Source: Candidatus Bathyarchaeota archaeon
Lineage (GTDB): Archaea > Thermoproteota > Bathyarchaeia > TCS64
Assembly: GCA_030739585.1 (NCBI GenBank)
Contig: JASLYX010000001.1
Span: forward strand, 248,001-312,000
Direction: 5' to 3'
DNA length: 64,000 nt
Made by a program: the position numbers and the translations under genes. This document shows positions 54,587 through 63,923 of the stretch, in pieces (within the stretch, counting starts at the first letter, position 1; every line of letters begins with the position of its first letter). A model generated the notes under the pieces. It saw nothing but the letters and a program-made list of their open reading frames with translations, searched no databases and had not been told where the DNA came from.

Positions 54587-56278
54587 TCAGATATACCTGG
54601 CGAACGATGGGTTTCTTTTTGAGTAAAATAGGATGAGAGATACCAGTGAAATACCTATAGCGATCGCGGGTGTAGGGAATCCGGGGATCTCGCCACCAAA
54701 ATTATTCTCAGTCTCAACAACCTCCACCATGTGTACATGTACACCGTCGCGTGCGCTATTGAATTCTGTTACACTATTGTTTTTGTCATAAGTCCAACCT
54801 TCATCCGAATAGTGCCCGAGGCTCGCCTCGAGGGACCAAGTGCTCGCTTTCTCTGGTGCCGTCAGCTCGAGACTATATGTTTTAGTACCATTGCCCTCAA
54901 GAGTCTCATGGCTTCCCGTTATCCATGTCTCAGATTCTAGATCGTAAACAACAGGACCTATTTCCGTGGGATTAGTGAATCCATAAGAGATTGTGACCTC
55001 CATGGTGAAGGACTCTCCGGCGAACACTTGGGATGGAGCCTTTACATCCGATATGGACGCAAAATAAGACTCCGCTGCACTACTCTGAGAATCCACCTTA
55101 AGGAGGTAGACATCGTATCCACCGGCTCCGAATGAATCTGTATATCCCCCTATGACATATTCTCCGTCCCGGGTTATTAAAACGAAACCCCCATAATCCT
55201 GTGTTGGGCCTCCAAATGTCATGCCCCAATCCTCCTCCCCTTGAGAATTCGCCTTTACAAGATAAACATCAAACCCACCGGCACCAAAAGAATCAGTATA
55301 TCCCGCTATGACATATCCTCCGTCCCTAGTCTGCTGAACCGATACCCCCACATCCCAACTGGAGCCCCCGAAAGTCTTACTCCACTCCTCCTCCCCATTC
55401 AAACCTATCTTCACAAGATATACATCTGCTGCACCAGCACCGTATGAATCTGTATGCCCGGTTATGATGTATCCTCCGTCCCTAGTCTCCTGAACCGACC
55501 ATCCTGCCTCATTGTTGGGACCCCCGAAGGTCCTACTCCACTCCTCCTCTCCCTCAGATCCCACCTTCACAAGATAAACATCATACCCACCGGCACCAAA
55601 TGACAAAGTTTTTCCCGCTACAATAAATCCCCCGTCTTTTGTCTCTTGAACAGAATAACTCTCATCCCAATTGGATCCCCCAAAGGTTCTGTTCCAAATC
55701 TCTGTCCCCTGAGAGTCCGTCTTTAAAAGATAAACATCAACCTCACCGGCACCAAAAGAATTTGTCACTCCTGAAATTACGTATCCTCTGTCGCTAGTCT
55801 CCTGAACCGAATAACCCATCTCACTTCCGGAGCCGCCGAAAGTAACGCTCCACTCCTCCCCCCCCTTAGAATCAGTCTTCACAAGATAAACATCCCAGAA
55901 ACCTGCACCATAAGATTCTGTATATCCTGCTATGATGTATCCTCCATCGCTAGTTACCTGAACCGATTCTCCATAATCATTTTTAGAGCCTCCAAAGATC
56001 TTATACCACTCCTCCCTTCCCTGAGAGTCCGTCTTTAAAAGATAAACATCCGACTCACTGGCACCGAAGGAATAGGTATGCCCTATTATGATCTGTCCTC
56101 CATTGATTGTCTCCTGTGCGAACCATCCAACATCCAAGCCGGATCCTCCATAGGTCTTACTCCACTTCTCTGTTGCAGGCAGTTTGTCTGCTGAAGCCCA
56201 TGATAATGATGTTAACAACACTGAAAAGATCACAAGTGAGATGACTGCAAATTTTCGCAGTCTTTTTTGTTTTTCCAT
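54587..56278 (-). CDS. Surface seven-bladed beta-propeller protein with C-terminal anchor
   Basis: 563 residues. A signal segment (residues 9-30) precedes seven repeats of about 52 residues between 36 and 400, each built as EEWSKTFGGS, then GYSVQETRDGGYIIAG, then SFGAGGYDVYLVKTDSQG. Seven such units would close a propeller. An immunoglobulin-like domain (PSQVFAGESFTMEVTISYG, 405-520) follows, then IPGFP and a membrane helix with basic tail, the same anchor type as the gene at 52411. It should be held at the cell surface; ligand unknown. Neighbouring DNA repeats of about 156 bases give this gene strong internal similarity. Confidence 0.85.
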   Translation of the reverse strand: MEKQKRLRKFAVISLVIFSVLLTSLSWASADKLPATEKWSKTYGGSGLDVGWFAQETINGGQIIIGHTYSFGASESDVYLLKTDSQGREEWYKIFGGSKNDYGESVQVTSDGGYIIAGYTESYGAGFWDVYLVKTDSKGGEEWSVTFGGSGSEMGYSVQETSDRGYVISGVTNSFGAGEVDVYLLKTDSQGTEIWNRTFGGSNWDESYSVQETKDGGFIVAGKTLSFGAGGYDVYLVKVGSEGEEEWSRTFGGPNNEAGWSVQETRDGGYIITGHTDSYGAGAADVYLVKIGLNGEEEWSKTFGGSSWDVGVSVQQTRDGGYVIAGYTDSFGAGGFDVYLVKANSQGEEDWGMTFGGPTQDYGGFVLITRDGEYVIGGYTDSFGAGGYDVYLLKVDSQSSAAESYFASISDVKAPSQVFAGESFTMEVTISYGFTNPTEIGPVVYDLESETWITGSHETLEGNGTKTYSLELTAPEKASTWSLEASLGHYSDEGWTYDKNNSVTEFNSARDGVHVHMVEVVETENNFGGEIPGFPTPAIAIGISLVSLILFYSKRNPSFARYI

Positions 56279-56461
56279 ATTGATGGCTGATGATATAGGT
56301 GTGTATGTTGAAAAGATATCGTAAATATTATCATAATTAGTAGAGTTCTTCAGGAATCATAGCAACTTAGTTTCAGGTTTTTTTACTCTTCAAACCAAAT
56401 TAACTTTGCTGTTCTCTATGGCGGTACAACTCTTATAACTAAAACTTTGGACGTATTCTCT

Positions 56462-57430
56462 ATGTTACACGAGCTCAAAGTGAGCCCCAAGACCATCCAC
56501 TGGGGTCATTATGACGCCTCCCTCGAACCCGTCCTAAACGTGGACCCCGGTGACACCATAAAGATCAATACAATAGGCCTCCCAAAAGGACATGGCACCG
56601 ATTTTACTCCCTTTGGGCTCACGCAAGATGAGATACCTCTGGAATTCATCAGGGCCTTGGAGACTGAAACATCTCGGGGGCCAGGAGCGCACACCCTTAC
56701 GGGTCCAATCTTCGTTAAAAGCGCAAAGCCTCAGGATGTCTTGGAGGTAGAGATTGTGGATATAAAACCCCTCCTTGCCTTCGGGTACACCGCCTTTAGG
56801 CCGGAATCGGGGACTATCCCCTACCGCTTTCCCTACGCGAAAACCAAAATTATACGATTCGATACAAAGAAAATTACAGCTGAGCTCCCTGGGGGAGCTA
56901 GGGCCTCGTTGAAGCCTTTCTTCGGCTCTATAGGCGTAGCTCCTCCGCCCACAAGCGGCCGAATAAATAGTGGGCCCCCAGGGATTCATGGCGGAAATAT
57001 GGATAACAAGGAATTAATCCAAGGTTCCAAAATTTATCTCCCCGTCCACGCTGAGGGGGCCCTCCTCTCCCTAGGAGACGGACACGCCCTCCAGGGGGAC
57101 GGAGAGGTCTCTGGCACCGCGATTGAGACCAGCCTTACGGGCACTATCCGACTTTATTTAAGAAAGGACATGCGGTTAAAATGGCCAATGGCTGAGACCC
57201 CCACCCACATTATCACAATGGGTTTCCATAGGGACCTATACAAAGCCACTAAGATGGCTATTCACAACACAATAGACTATCTGACAGAACACCAGGGTAT
57301 GGCAGAGGACGACGCCTACATGCTATCAAGCATCGCAGTGGACTTCCACATTACCCAGACTGTTAACGGTGTCAAAGGAATCCACGGTCTCTTGGAGAAG
57401 ACGATTATTGGACAGACTTTTAAAACCTGA
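56462..57430 (+). CDS. Acetamidase/formamidase family protein
   Basis: 322 residues from the ATG at 56462. A TATA-like CTTATAACT (56431-56439) lies just 23-31 bases upstream, so the transcript may be leaderless. The family pattern is GLPKGHGTDFTPFG, GPIFVKSAKPQDVLEVEI, GFYTAFRPESG-like FGYTAFRPE, PPTSGRINSGPPGIHGGNMDNKEL and LPVHAEGALLSLGDGHALQGDGEV, covering the metal and catalytic region of formamidases. It hydrolyses formamide, acetamide or related amides to ammonia and acid. It is followed by two amidohydrolase genes on the same strand. Confidence 0.92.
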   Translation: MLHELKVSPKTIHWGHYDASLEPVLNVDPGDTIKINTIGLPKGHGTDFTPFGLTQDEIPLEFIRALETETSRGPGAHTLTGPIFVKSAKPQDVLEVEIVDIKPLLAFGYTAFRPESGTIPYRFPYAKTKIIRFDTKKITAELPGGARASLKPFFGSIGVAPPPTSGRINSGPPGIHGGNMDNKELIQGSKIYLPVHAEGALLSLGDGHALQGDGEVSGTAIETSLTGTIRLYLRKDMRLKWPMAETPTHIITMGFHRDLYKATKMAIHNTIDYLTEHQGMAEDDAYMLSSIAVDFHITQTVNGVKGIHGLLEKTIIGQTFKT

Positions 57431-57518
57431 AAGAGTTTTTTTCACGCACACTGTTGCAGCGTTATTATCTTACTATTATTTTTGCGCGGTAAAGGGATAA
57501 GTATAAAATATTACAGAA

Positions 57519-58364
57519 GTGAAAAGTATCTTCATCGGGTCAAGGTGGTTCAATCTGATTATAGATATGCATGTACATTTGAGTAATTCACTACCTGACA
57601 AGCAATGGATCAAACTTCAATGGCCAGGGACACGAGAATTCATACTAACAGCAGAACAATTTCTTAAAAAAATGGATAAATGCGTTCCATATATTGACAA
57701 GGCCGTTATTTTTACGTTCAGATCTTTGCATAGTGAGTCTATGGATGCGATGAAACGTGAAAACGATTATATCCTAAATGTGGTCGAAAAATATCCGGAT
57801 AGGTTTATTGGTGCTTGCTTAATCGACCCCAGCTGGGATGATAGGGCAATCGATGAATTAAACAGAGTGACAAAGAAGGGGCTACGGATAGTCAAGATAA
57901 AATTCTCTTCAGTTCACGTTCCCGCAAACAGCCCCCTGGCCATTAAAATATTTAAGGAGGTAGAAGACCTCGGAATACTCCCAGTTCTCCATAGTGATTG
58001 GTCATATTGGACAAATCCATCAATACTTGGAGACCTCCTTCAACAATTCCCTGACACAAAAATTGTCATGCAGCACTTTGGTCTGACCCAGAGCCATGAA
58101 GCGCTAGGTGTCGCGAAAAATAACGATAATATCTATGTGGACACAAGCGCCGTCATTCATCCCAAGAACATTTGCTCATTTATTAATGACGTTAGTCCAG
58201 ACCGGCTGATGTTCGCTTCAGATACGATAAAGGGATACGAAGAAACGATGCCTCAAGAAGAAATGGACAGAGTGACACAGCTGAACCTCCCAGATGAAAT
58301 AATGGTCAAGATATTAGGAACAAATGCACGTCAACTGCTTAAATCAGTGGGGTTAACACTTTGA
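57519..58364 (+). CDS. Amidohydrolase-family protein (ACMSD-like, PF04909), first copy
   Basis: 281 residues from a GTG. The metal-binding pattern of TIM-barrel amidohydrolases is present: DMHVH near residue 16-20, LHSDWSYW near the middle (His on strand 5), MQHFGLTQSH, YVDTSAV, and the final aspartate in FASDTIKG. These belong to the branch that includes ACMSD decarboxylase and 4-oxalomesaconate hydratase relatives. Substrate unknown. Its TGA overlaps the TTG start of the next, related gene, so the two may form one unit. A CGCG element and TATA-like AGTATAAAATA lie upstream. Confidence 0.85.
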   Translation: MKSIFIGSRWFNLIIDMHVHLSNSLPDKQWIKLQWPGTREFILTAEQFLKKMDKCVPYIDKAVIFTFRSLHSESMDAMKRENDYILNVVEKYPDRFIGACLIDPSWDDRAIDELNRVTKKGLRIVKIKFSSVHVPANSPLAIKIFKEVEDLGILPVLHSDWSYWTNPSILGDLLQQFPDTKIVMQHFGLTQSHEALGVAKNNDNIYVDTSAVIHPKNICSFINDVSPDRLMFASDTIKGYEETMPQEEMDRVTQLNLPDEIMVKILGTNARQLLKSVGLTL

Positions 58365-59080
58365 TTCACGATTGCCACAATCATATTGGATATGACCCGA
58401 TCTATCAAAGAGAGCGTAGAATAGACGAGCTCCTGAGTGAGATGGATGAAAATAACGTAGATAGCGCCACCGTTTTCCCGTTCCTCAGTAATCCCGATGT
58501 GATCAATCAGAACAAGTTAGTGTTTGAAGCAATCAAACTTTATCCAGAACGATTCGTTGGATTCTTCTCAATGAATCCAAAGCTCCCTACAAAGATAGAG
58601 TTAATGCACGAATATAGAGAGCAGGGCTTCAAGGGAGTAGTGATAGACCTCCGTTTTGGACCCAGATTCGGGGACCGACAAACCCACGAAGTAATAGAAT
58701 GTGCATATTTACTTGGCTTCAAGGTTTGGATCCACTCGGATCAGAAAGATGCCCCAATAGGAATTGGGGCATTTGAGATGCTGCTTCAAAAATTCTCAAG
58801 AGTACAATTTATACTGAGCAGTATGTATCGGGATGCCTATTACATTGCAAAAAAATATAACAATGTTTACCTTGATACAGCCGTTTTTGAGCTAGGCCAA
58901 GATATGACAAAACTTCTACACCCCCTTGGGGCACATAGAATCTTGATGGGATCAAATACACCAAGTGGAATGATCCACCACGAGATGAATAAAATAAAGG
59001 GTTCTCCCGAACTCACCTGGTATCAGAAGGAGTTAATATTAGGCAAAAATGCTTCATTCTTTTTACATTTAGACATCTAA
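58361..59080 (+). CDS. Amidohydrolase-family protein (PF04909), second copy
   Basis: 239 residues from a TTG that overlaps the previous stop (TTGA). The metal motif DCHNH comes at residues 4-8, then FVGFFSMNPK, GFKGVVIDLR, FKVWIHSD, NVYLDTAVF and the late LMGSNTPSG, where the usual catalytic aspartate (GSD) reads GSN. It is shorter than its neighbour and has lost that acidic residue, so it may be inactive or form a heteromer with the first copy. Coupling of a full copy and an altered copy points to a paired subunit arrangement. Confidence 0.78.
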   Translation: MIHDCHNHIGYDPIYQRERRIDELLSEMDENNVDSATVFPFLSNPDVINQNKLVFEAIKLYPERFVGFFSMNPKLPTKIELMHEYREQGFKGVVIDLRFGPRFGDRQTHEVIECAYLLGFKVWIHSDQKDAPIGIGAFEMLLQKFSRVQFILSSMYRDAYYIAKKYNNVYLDTAVFELGQDMTKLLHPLGAHRILMGSNTPSGMIHHEMNKIKGSPELTWYQKELILGKNASFFLHLDI

Positions 59081-59210
59081 CATAAAGAAAGACGAAGACT
59101 AAACAGCAAGATGTGAATATCCAAAATGGATTTTTTTCACTCGCGCGCGATATATGTTTAATTAACTTAAATTCTAAATAAACACCATGGATATCCAGAA
59201 AGAAGAAAAC

Positions 59211-59219
59211 CTTTATATT
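59211..59219 (+). promoter_or_regulatory. Thermosome promoter TATA element
   Basis: CTTTATATT at 59211-59219, preceded by a purine-rich BRE-like AGAAGAAAAC, lies about 50 bases before the thermosome ATG. The predicted start near 59243 leaves a short leader with GGAGA. TCGCGCGCGA at 59141-59150 is a perfect 10-base palindrome upstream of it. Confidence 0.55.
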
Positions 59220-59267
59220 CCAATTATAGCTGAATTTCGTACTTGAATCTAATTTGGAGAAGATAAA

Positions 59268-60914
59268 ATGGCATATTTGACAAGACAACCTATCTTGATT
59301 TTGAAAGAAGGGACTGAGCGGAGCCGTGGTCGCGACGCCCGAAAGTCGAACATGACTGCAGCGCAGGTCATCGCCGAGGTGCTCAAGACGACCTTGGGAC
59401 CAAGGGGTATGGATAAGATGCTCATTGACAGTCTCGGGGATATCACCATCACCAATGACGGCGCCACCGTGCTCGAAGAGATCGATGTTCAACACCCTGC
59501 CGCGAAGATGATGATTGAGGTCGCTAAGACCCAAGACGATGAGGTTGGTGACGGAACCACTACTGCTGTGATTTTCGCCGGGGAGCTCCTAAAGAAGGCT
59601 CAGGAACTATTAGAGCAGAATATCCATCCATCCATCATCATCGCAGGATATCAAAAGGCATCTGAAAAAGCTCTAGTCAAACTCGAAAATCTGGCAATTG
59701 ATGTTGATCTCGACGACAGGGAGACCCTCATGAAACTCGCGAACACTTCTATGAGGAGCAAGACGGTCTCTAATGTCAGGGACCACCTTTCCGGCATTGT
59801 TATTGACGCTATATTACAGATTATCGAAGAAAGGAACGGTGAGATCATTGCTGACGTAGAAAACGTTCAGATCGTCAAGAAAGAAGGAAAGAGCCTGAAT
59901 GAGACGAAGCTCGTTAAGGGCATCATCATTGACAAGGAGGCAGTCCATGATGGGATGCCTAAGAAGGTGGAAAATCCAAAGATCGCCCTTATCGACGCCG
60001 CTATCGAGGTGGAAAAGACAGAGTTCGACGCCGAAATCCGGATCCGGAGCCCTGATGCTATCAAGGCATTCCTTAACCAGGAATCTGAAATGCTAAAGGC
60101 AAAGGTGGACTATATCGTATCAAGCGGTGCAAAAATACTCTTCGCCCAGAAGGGTATAGACGATGTCGCCCAGCATTACTTAGCTAAGGCTGGTGTGCTC
60201 GCTGCGAGGCGGGTTAAGAAATCCGATATGGAAAAGCTGGCCAAGGCAACAGGCGCCAAAATCGTTTCCAACCTTAGCGACCTCAAGGATGCCGATCTGG
60301 GGTCCTGCGAGATCGTCGAGGAAAGGAAAGTGGGGGATGACAAGATGATCTTCGTAGAGGGTTGCGATGACCCTAGGGCCGTCGCAATCTTCATCCGTGC
60401 GGGACTTGAGCGTATGATTGACGAAGCCGAGCGGGCCCTGAATGATGCACTCTTTGTTATCAGTGACGTTGCAGAGCTTCCCAAGATGGTTCCTGGAGGT
60501 GGAGCCATTGAAATGGAACTTTCAAAGGCCGTACGATCCCACGCGACCCAGATTGGGGGCAGAGAGCAACTCGCTATTGAGGCATTCGCGGACGCCCTTG
60601 AGGTTATCCCCAAGACTCTGGCTGAGAATGCAGGGCTTGATATCCTCGATTCTATGGTTGCCATCAAAGCAGCCCACGATAAGAAGGGGGGATCAGCTAT
60701 GGGGGTCAACGTTTATGACGAAGGAGTCATCGACATGCTCGAGCAAGGCGTGGTCGAGCCTATGGCTGTAAAGCTCCAGGCAGTAAAGTCGGCAGTTGAG
60801 GTGTCCTCTATGATACTAAGGATTGACGACGTTGTTGCCGCAACTTCCCCAGCGGGCGGTATGGGCGGCCCAGGTGGTCCCCCCGGTGACATGCCCGACA
60901 TGGATGACATGTAG
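59268..60914 (+). CDS. Thermosome subunit (group II chaperonin)
   Basis: 548 residues. The classic motifs are [46 protein letters not shown] and, near the end, [12 protein letters not shown] and the nucleotide-binding [14 protein letters not shown]. The C-terminus is a Gly-Gly-Met-rich flexible tail ([19 protein letters not shown]) inside the folding chamber. It forms double rings that fold proteins with ATP. It is the only thermosome gene in the window. A perfect hairpin and T-run end the transcript. Confidence 0.97.
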   Translation: MAYLTRQPILILKEGTERSRGRDARKSNMTAAQVIAEVLKTTLGPRGMDKMLIDSLGDITITNDGATVLEEIDVQHPAAKMMIEVAKTQDDEVGDGTTTAVIFAGELLKKAQELLEQNIHPSIIIAGYQKASEKALVKLENLAIDVDLDDRETLMKLANTSMRSKTVSNVRDHLSGIVIDAILQIIEERNGEIIADVENVQIVKKEGKSLNETKLVKGIIIDKEAVHDGMPKKVENPKIALIDAAIEVEKTEFDAEIRIRSPDAIKAFLNQESEMLKAKVDYIVSSGAKILFAQKGIDDVAQHYLAKAGVLAARRVKKSDMEKLAKATGAKIVSNLSDLKDADLGSCEIVEERKVGDDKMIFVEGCDDPRAVAIFIRAGLERMIDEAERALNDALFVISDVAELPKMVPGGGAIEMELSKAVRSHATQIGGREQLAIEAFADALEVIPKTLAENAGLDILDSMVAIKAAHDKKGGSAMGVNVYDEGVIDMLEQGVVEPMAVKLQAVKSAVEVSSMILRIDDVVAATSPAGGMGGPGGPPGDMPDMDDM

Positions 60915-60930
60915 CACCGACCTTAGATAA

Positions 60931-60961
60931 TCGGGTTTTTAACCCGAACACTTTTTCTTTT
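60931..60961 (+). terminator. Intrinsic terminator of the thermosome gene
   Basis: TCGGGTT-TTT-AACCCGA (60931-60947) is a perfect 7-base stem with a 3-base loop, followed by CACTTTTTCTTTTT. It lies 17 bases after the stop. Confidence 0.75.
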
Positions 60962-61000
60962 TAACTACTATTATGGTTCATTGGAATCTAGGTGTAGCTT

Positions 61001-61891
61001 TTGTTGAAAACAAACAAGGATAAGCTAGTAAAGATGTCAGTTATCGGCGAGGTAGTTAGCCCTGTGGTGGGCGCCGCCGTCTACAAGGTCTCTGCCAACG
61101 GAGAACCCATGATCCTCCCCGGGGTGGGGGGGATCACCTACAACGTGAGGGTAGGTGACCTTGCAACGGGTTGGATGGCAGATCACGTAGAACCCGGTGT
61201 AAGCCTAGAGAACAGGGTCTCAGACTCCAGGATGCCCCACGCCCAAAGCAGGGCCCTAAACGTGTTGAGCTGTGTTGGGAACGAGGCAACCGTGGTTACG
61301 GGAGATGCCAAGGGGGAGAAAGGCACCGTTGTAGGGAAGCATGGGGGCATCGAGCATGTGATGACCGATTTTCAACCAGAGATCATGGAGAAGCTCGTAA
61401 TTGAGGACAAGGTCATGATTAAGGCTTACGGGGTGGGGCTCAAACTTCTTGACCTTCCAGAAGTAAGAACCTATAATCTCAGCCCCAGATTTTTGGAGGC
61501 CATTAATGCCGATGTCTCTAGTGGGAAGCTGGAGATCCCAGTTACCCATATGGTGCCCGCGGCCGTCATGGGGTCGGGGCTGGGACGGAGTCATGTCTCA
61601 TCAGGAGACTATGATATCACATTGTTCTGTGAGGAGACTGTAAAAGAATTTGGCCTTGAGGACCTTAGGCTGGGGGACTTGGTCGCGATTGTCAACGCCG
61701 ACCACAGTTACGGCCGGATCTACAGAAAGGGCGCCATGAGCGTGAGTATCGTGACCCACAGCGACTGCATCAGTGCCGGCCATGGACCAGGGACAACGAC
61801 CCTCTTCACATCGAAAACAGGTATTATTAAACCCGTGATTGATGCTAATGCCAACATAGCAAAAATTCTTGGACTCAGAGATGACCTTTAG
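61001..61891 (+). CDS. DUF4438 family protein
   Basis: 296 residues from a TTG with AGGTG six bases upstream. It matches DUF4438, a family seen in archaea and anaerobic bacteria, by SVIGEVVSPVVGA, ILPGVGGITYNVRVGD, DWMADHVEPGVS-like segments, GNEATVVTGDAKGEKGTVVGKHGG, LKLLDLPEVRTYNLSP, THMVPAAVMGSGLG and HGPGTTTLFTS. No function is established that I know of. The beta-rich glycine-turn composition suggests an oligomeric barrel. No operon partner is seen. Confidence 0.85.
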   Translation: MLKTNKDKLVKMSVIGEVVSPVVGAAVYKVSANGEPMILPGVGGITYNVRVGDLATGWMADHVEPGVSLENRVSDSRMPHAQSRALNVLSCVGNEATVVTGDAKGEKGTVVGKHGGIEHVMTDFQPEIMEKLVIEDKVMIKAYGVGLKLLDLPEVRTYNLSPRFLEAINADVSSGKLEIPVTHMVPAAVMGSGLGRSHVSSGDYDITLFCEETVKEFGLEDLRLGDLVAIVNADHSYGRIYRKGAMSVSIVTHSDCISAGHGPGTTTLFTSKTGIIKPVIDANANIAKILGLRDDL

Positions 61892-61903
61892 CCCCGTCCC
61901 ATT

Positions 61904-62191
61904 TCAAGGTACGTTTGTCTCATCGAACTTTTTTCGAACAACGATCTTCCATTCCGTCCCGTCGAACGGAGCGACCTCCGTATTATACCCCCGTTTCTCA
62001 AGAGCTTCAGGGATGTCCTTTACTGATGGAGGGTTATCAAGGACAACCTCGAGGACGTCATCTGAAGAGAGGTCCTCCAGAGCACCCTGTGCCAGGAGCT
62101 GGGGATAGGGGCACACAAGCCCCGTGACGTCTATAGAGTATAGTCCGTCTTCGAGTTTGGTAAGCCTTGAATTTTCGTCTTGACTCGTCAT
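61904..62191 (-). CDS. TusA-family sulfur carrier
   Basis: 95 residues. The N-terminal signature SIDVTGLVCPYPQLLAQGAL contains the CPxP motif, with Cys as the persulfide-carrying residue, followed by DVLEVVLDNPPSVKDIPEALEKRGYNTEV. It overlaps the siroheme reductase stop by four bases, so the two are cotranscribed, reductase first. TusA-like proteins donate sulfur for tRNA modification, cofactor synthesis or dissimilatory sulfur metabolism; here a link to sulfite or nitrite reduction is likely. Confidence 0.92.
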   Translation of the reverse strand: MTSQDENSRLTKLEDGLYSIDVTGLVCPYPQLLAQGALEDLSSDDVLEVVLDNPPSVKDIPEALEKRGYNTEVAPFDGTEWKIVVRKKFDETNVP

Positions 62192-63735
62192 TTTATCTCT
62201 ACCTCAGTGATCTTTAGATATTCTTCTAGCTCCGCCTCAGTGTGGCGCAAGCAGAACTCCTTTAATTTCTCCTCTGGAACTCGGTTTTCCCTGTATTTTC
62301 GTAGGAGCGATTCGATCCTAGAGCCGAGCTCCTCATGTTGAACGCTTCGTAGGATACGCCTCCCGAAAACTGGCTCTGGGCCGAATCCACCCCCAAGGAG
62401 AATATCGTAGACTTGGACCATCTGACCGTCCTTTCTTGCCGATTTTCCTAGGAGACCTATCTCCGCGATGTTGCTTGGACAGCAGTTATTAGGGCAGCCG
62501 CTGGAGTGAAGAACGAAATCTGCAGAATCTAGGAATGTGACTTCGAACACTTCCTCAAGGTGAGCCGTAAGTCTTTTCACAATCTCCTTTGCATGTGGGC
62601 TCTGGGACTTGCCACAGAAATCCGAGGCGCATCCCATCCCCATCCAATGGATATTAGGAACGCTGAAGTGAAATCCCATCTCTTCAAGGACTCTTACCAG
62701 AGGTTCACTATCCACTACATGGGGGATAATGATGTTCTGAGATGGAGTCAGTCTCAACTCTCCCGAACCGTATTCATCTGCAAGCCGAGAAAACTCAATC
62801 ATCTCTCTGCTCGTGAGTCGCCCCCCTAAGACAGGGATAGTGACGTAGTGATGCCCTTTTTGGCTTTGGGGATTTATACCAAAGTGCTCCCCCCTGCCGT
62901 TAAAGATGGGCCCAATGTATTCCTCAAAACTTAATCCAAGTTTCGTCTCGAGGACTAATAGGAACTTTTCGAGTCCCCATTCGTGGAGAAGCCACTTAAA
63001 ACGTGCTTTTGCCTTGCTTTCTCGGTTCCCGTTGTCTCTGAACAGCTCAGCTGTGGCGACGGCAAAGTTAAAGGCATCCTCAGGCCGGATGAAGATTCCC
63101 GTGGGCTGAGCAAGTCGAGGACCTGGCTGGGTCCTTCCCGTGCTGCCCCCCAAGAGAGGTGTGTAGCCTGCTTCAGCGTTTTTCTTTACTGCGATGAAGG
63201 CGAGATCGTTTATCTGGGCCCGAGTACAGTCATGACCGCATCCGGAGATCGATATTTTGAACTTTTTTGGCATATCTAAGAAGTCGGTGTTCCCGTTAAA
63301 GAACTTGGTAAGCTTCTTCATCAGGGGGCGCCCGTCCAGCACCTCATCCTCCTCGACCCCAGAGGCTGGGCAGCACACAACGTTTCTCACGTCTCCATGA
63401 CCAGCTCCCCTAAAGCCCTGTCCACACATATCCGTGTTGAACCCAATCTGATCCAATTCACGGAACACCTCGAGAGCCTCATCAGCCTCAATCCAGTGGA
63501 GCTGGATGCCCTGGCGATTAGTAATCTCTATTTTACCCTTTCCATATAACTCAGATATCTCCGCAATCCGACGGAACTGATTTGAGGTCAGAAAACCCCC
63601 GGGGATCTTTACGCGAAGGAAATGCGGAGAACCCGTGGAGTTGAAGGGATTGCTATCTCTACCTAGGGAAAATCGTGTGGAAAACTTTTCTATTTCTGAT
63701 ATGATTCTCGTTTGTTCCCTTTTTTGTCCAAACAT
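62188..63735 (-). CDS. Siroheme nitrite/sulfite reductase (NirA/Sir type)
   Basis: 515 residues with two ferredoxin-like and two siroheme-type halves: GGFLTSNQFRRIAEISELYG, ITNRQGIQLHWI, GQGFRGAGHGDVRNVVCCP, SISGCGHDCTRAQINDLAF, then the second half with LRLTPSQNIIIPHV. Cluster and siroheme ligands appear as GCASDFCGK (Cys369, Cys374) and SSGCPNNCCPS. The first pair is spaced Cx4C where the family has Cx5C. It reduces nitrite to ammonia or sulfite to sulfide with ferredoxin-like donors. Pairing with TusA favours sulfite, but nitrite is not excluded. Confidence 0.88.
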   Translation of the reverse strand: MFGQKREQTRIISEIEKFSTRFSLGRDSNPFNSTGSPHFLRVKIPGGFLTSNQFRRIAEISELYGKGKIEITNRQGIQLHWIEADEALEVFRELDQIGFNTDMCGQGFRGAGHGDVRNVVCCPASGVEEDEVLDGRPLMKKLTKFFNGNTDFLDMPKKFKISISGCGHDCTRAQINDLAFIAVKKNAEAGYTPLLGGSTGRTQPGPRLAQPTGIFIRPEDAFNFAVATAELFRDNGNRESKAKARFKWLLHEWGLEKFLLVLETKLGLSFEEYIGPIFNGRGEHFGINPQSQKGHHYVTIPVLGGRLTSREMIEFSRLADEYGSGELRLTPSQNIIIPHVVDSEPLVRVLEEMGFHFSVPNIHWMGMGCASDFCGKSQSPHAKEIVKRLTAHLEEVFEVTFLDSADFVLHSSGCPNNCCPSNIAEIGLLGKSARKDGQMVQVYDILLGGGFGPEPVFGRRILRSVQHEELGSRIESLLRKYRENRVPEEKLKEFCLRHTEAELEEYLKITEVEIK

Positions 63736-63923
63736 CTTTCTTGACTCGATTGCTATCTTTTAGCATTAATTATTAATGGTGTACGGAATAGAGTTCATAG
63801 CGCTAAATATATAGCTTTATTACTCTAGCCATTTTGGGTTTCAACAGACAAGATGGTGGATTAATTCTACACAACTCTTATGCAATATTTTTATTTCAGG
63901 CGATGATAGTCTGGTTAACCTGT

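Noticed and set aside
59013-59534. 173-codon minus-strand frame over the thermosome promoter
   Set aside because: It crosses the promoter and the thermosome start and has no family features.
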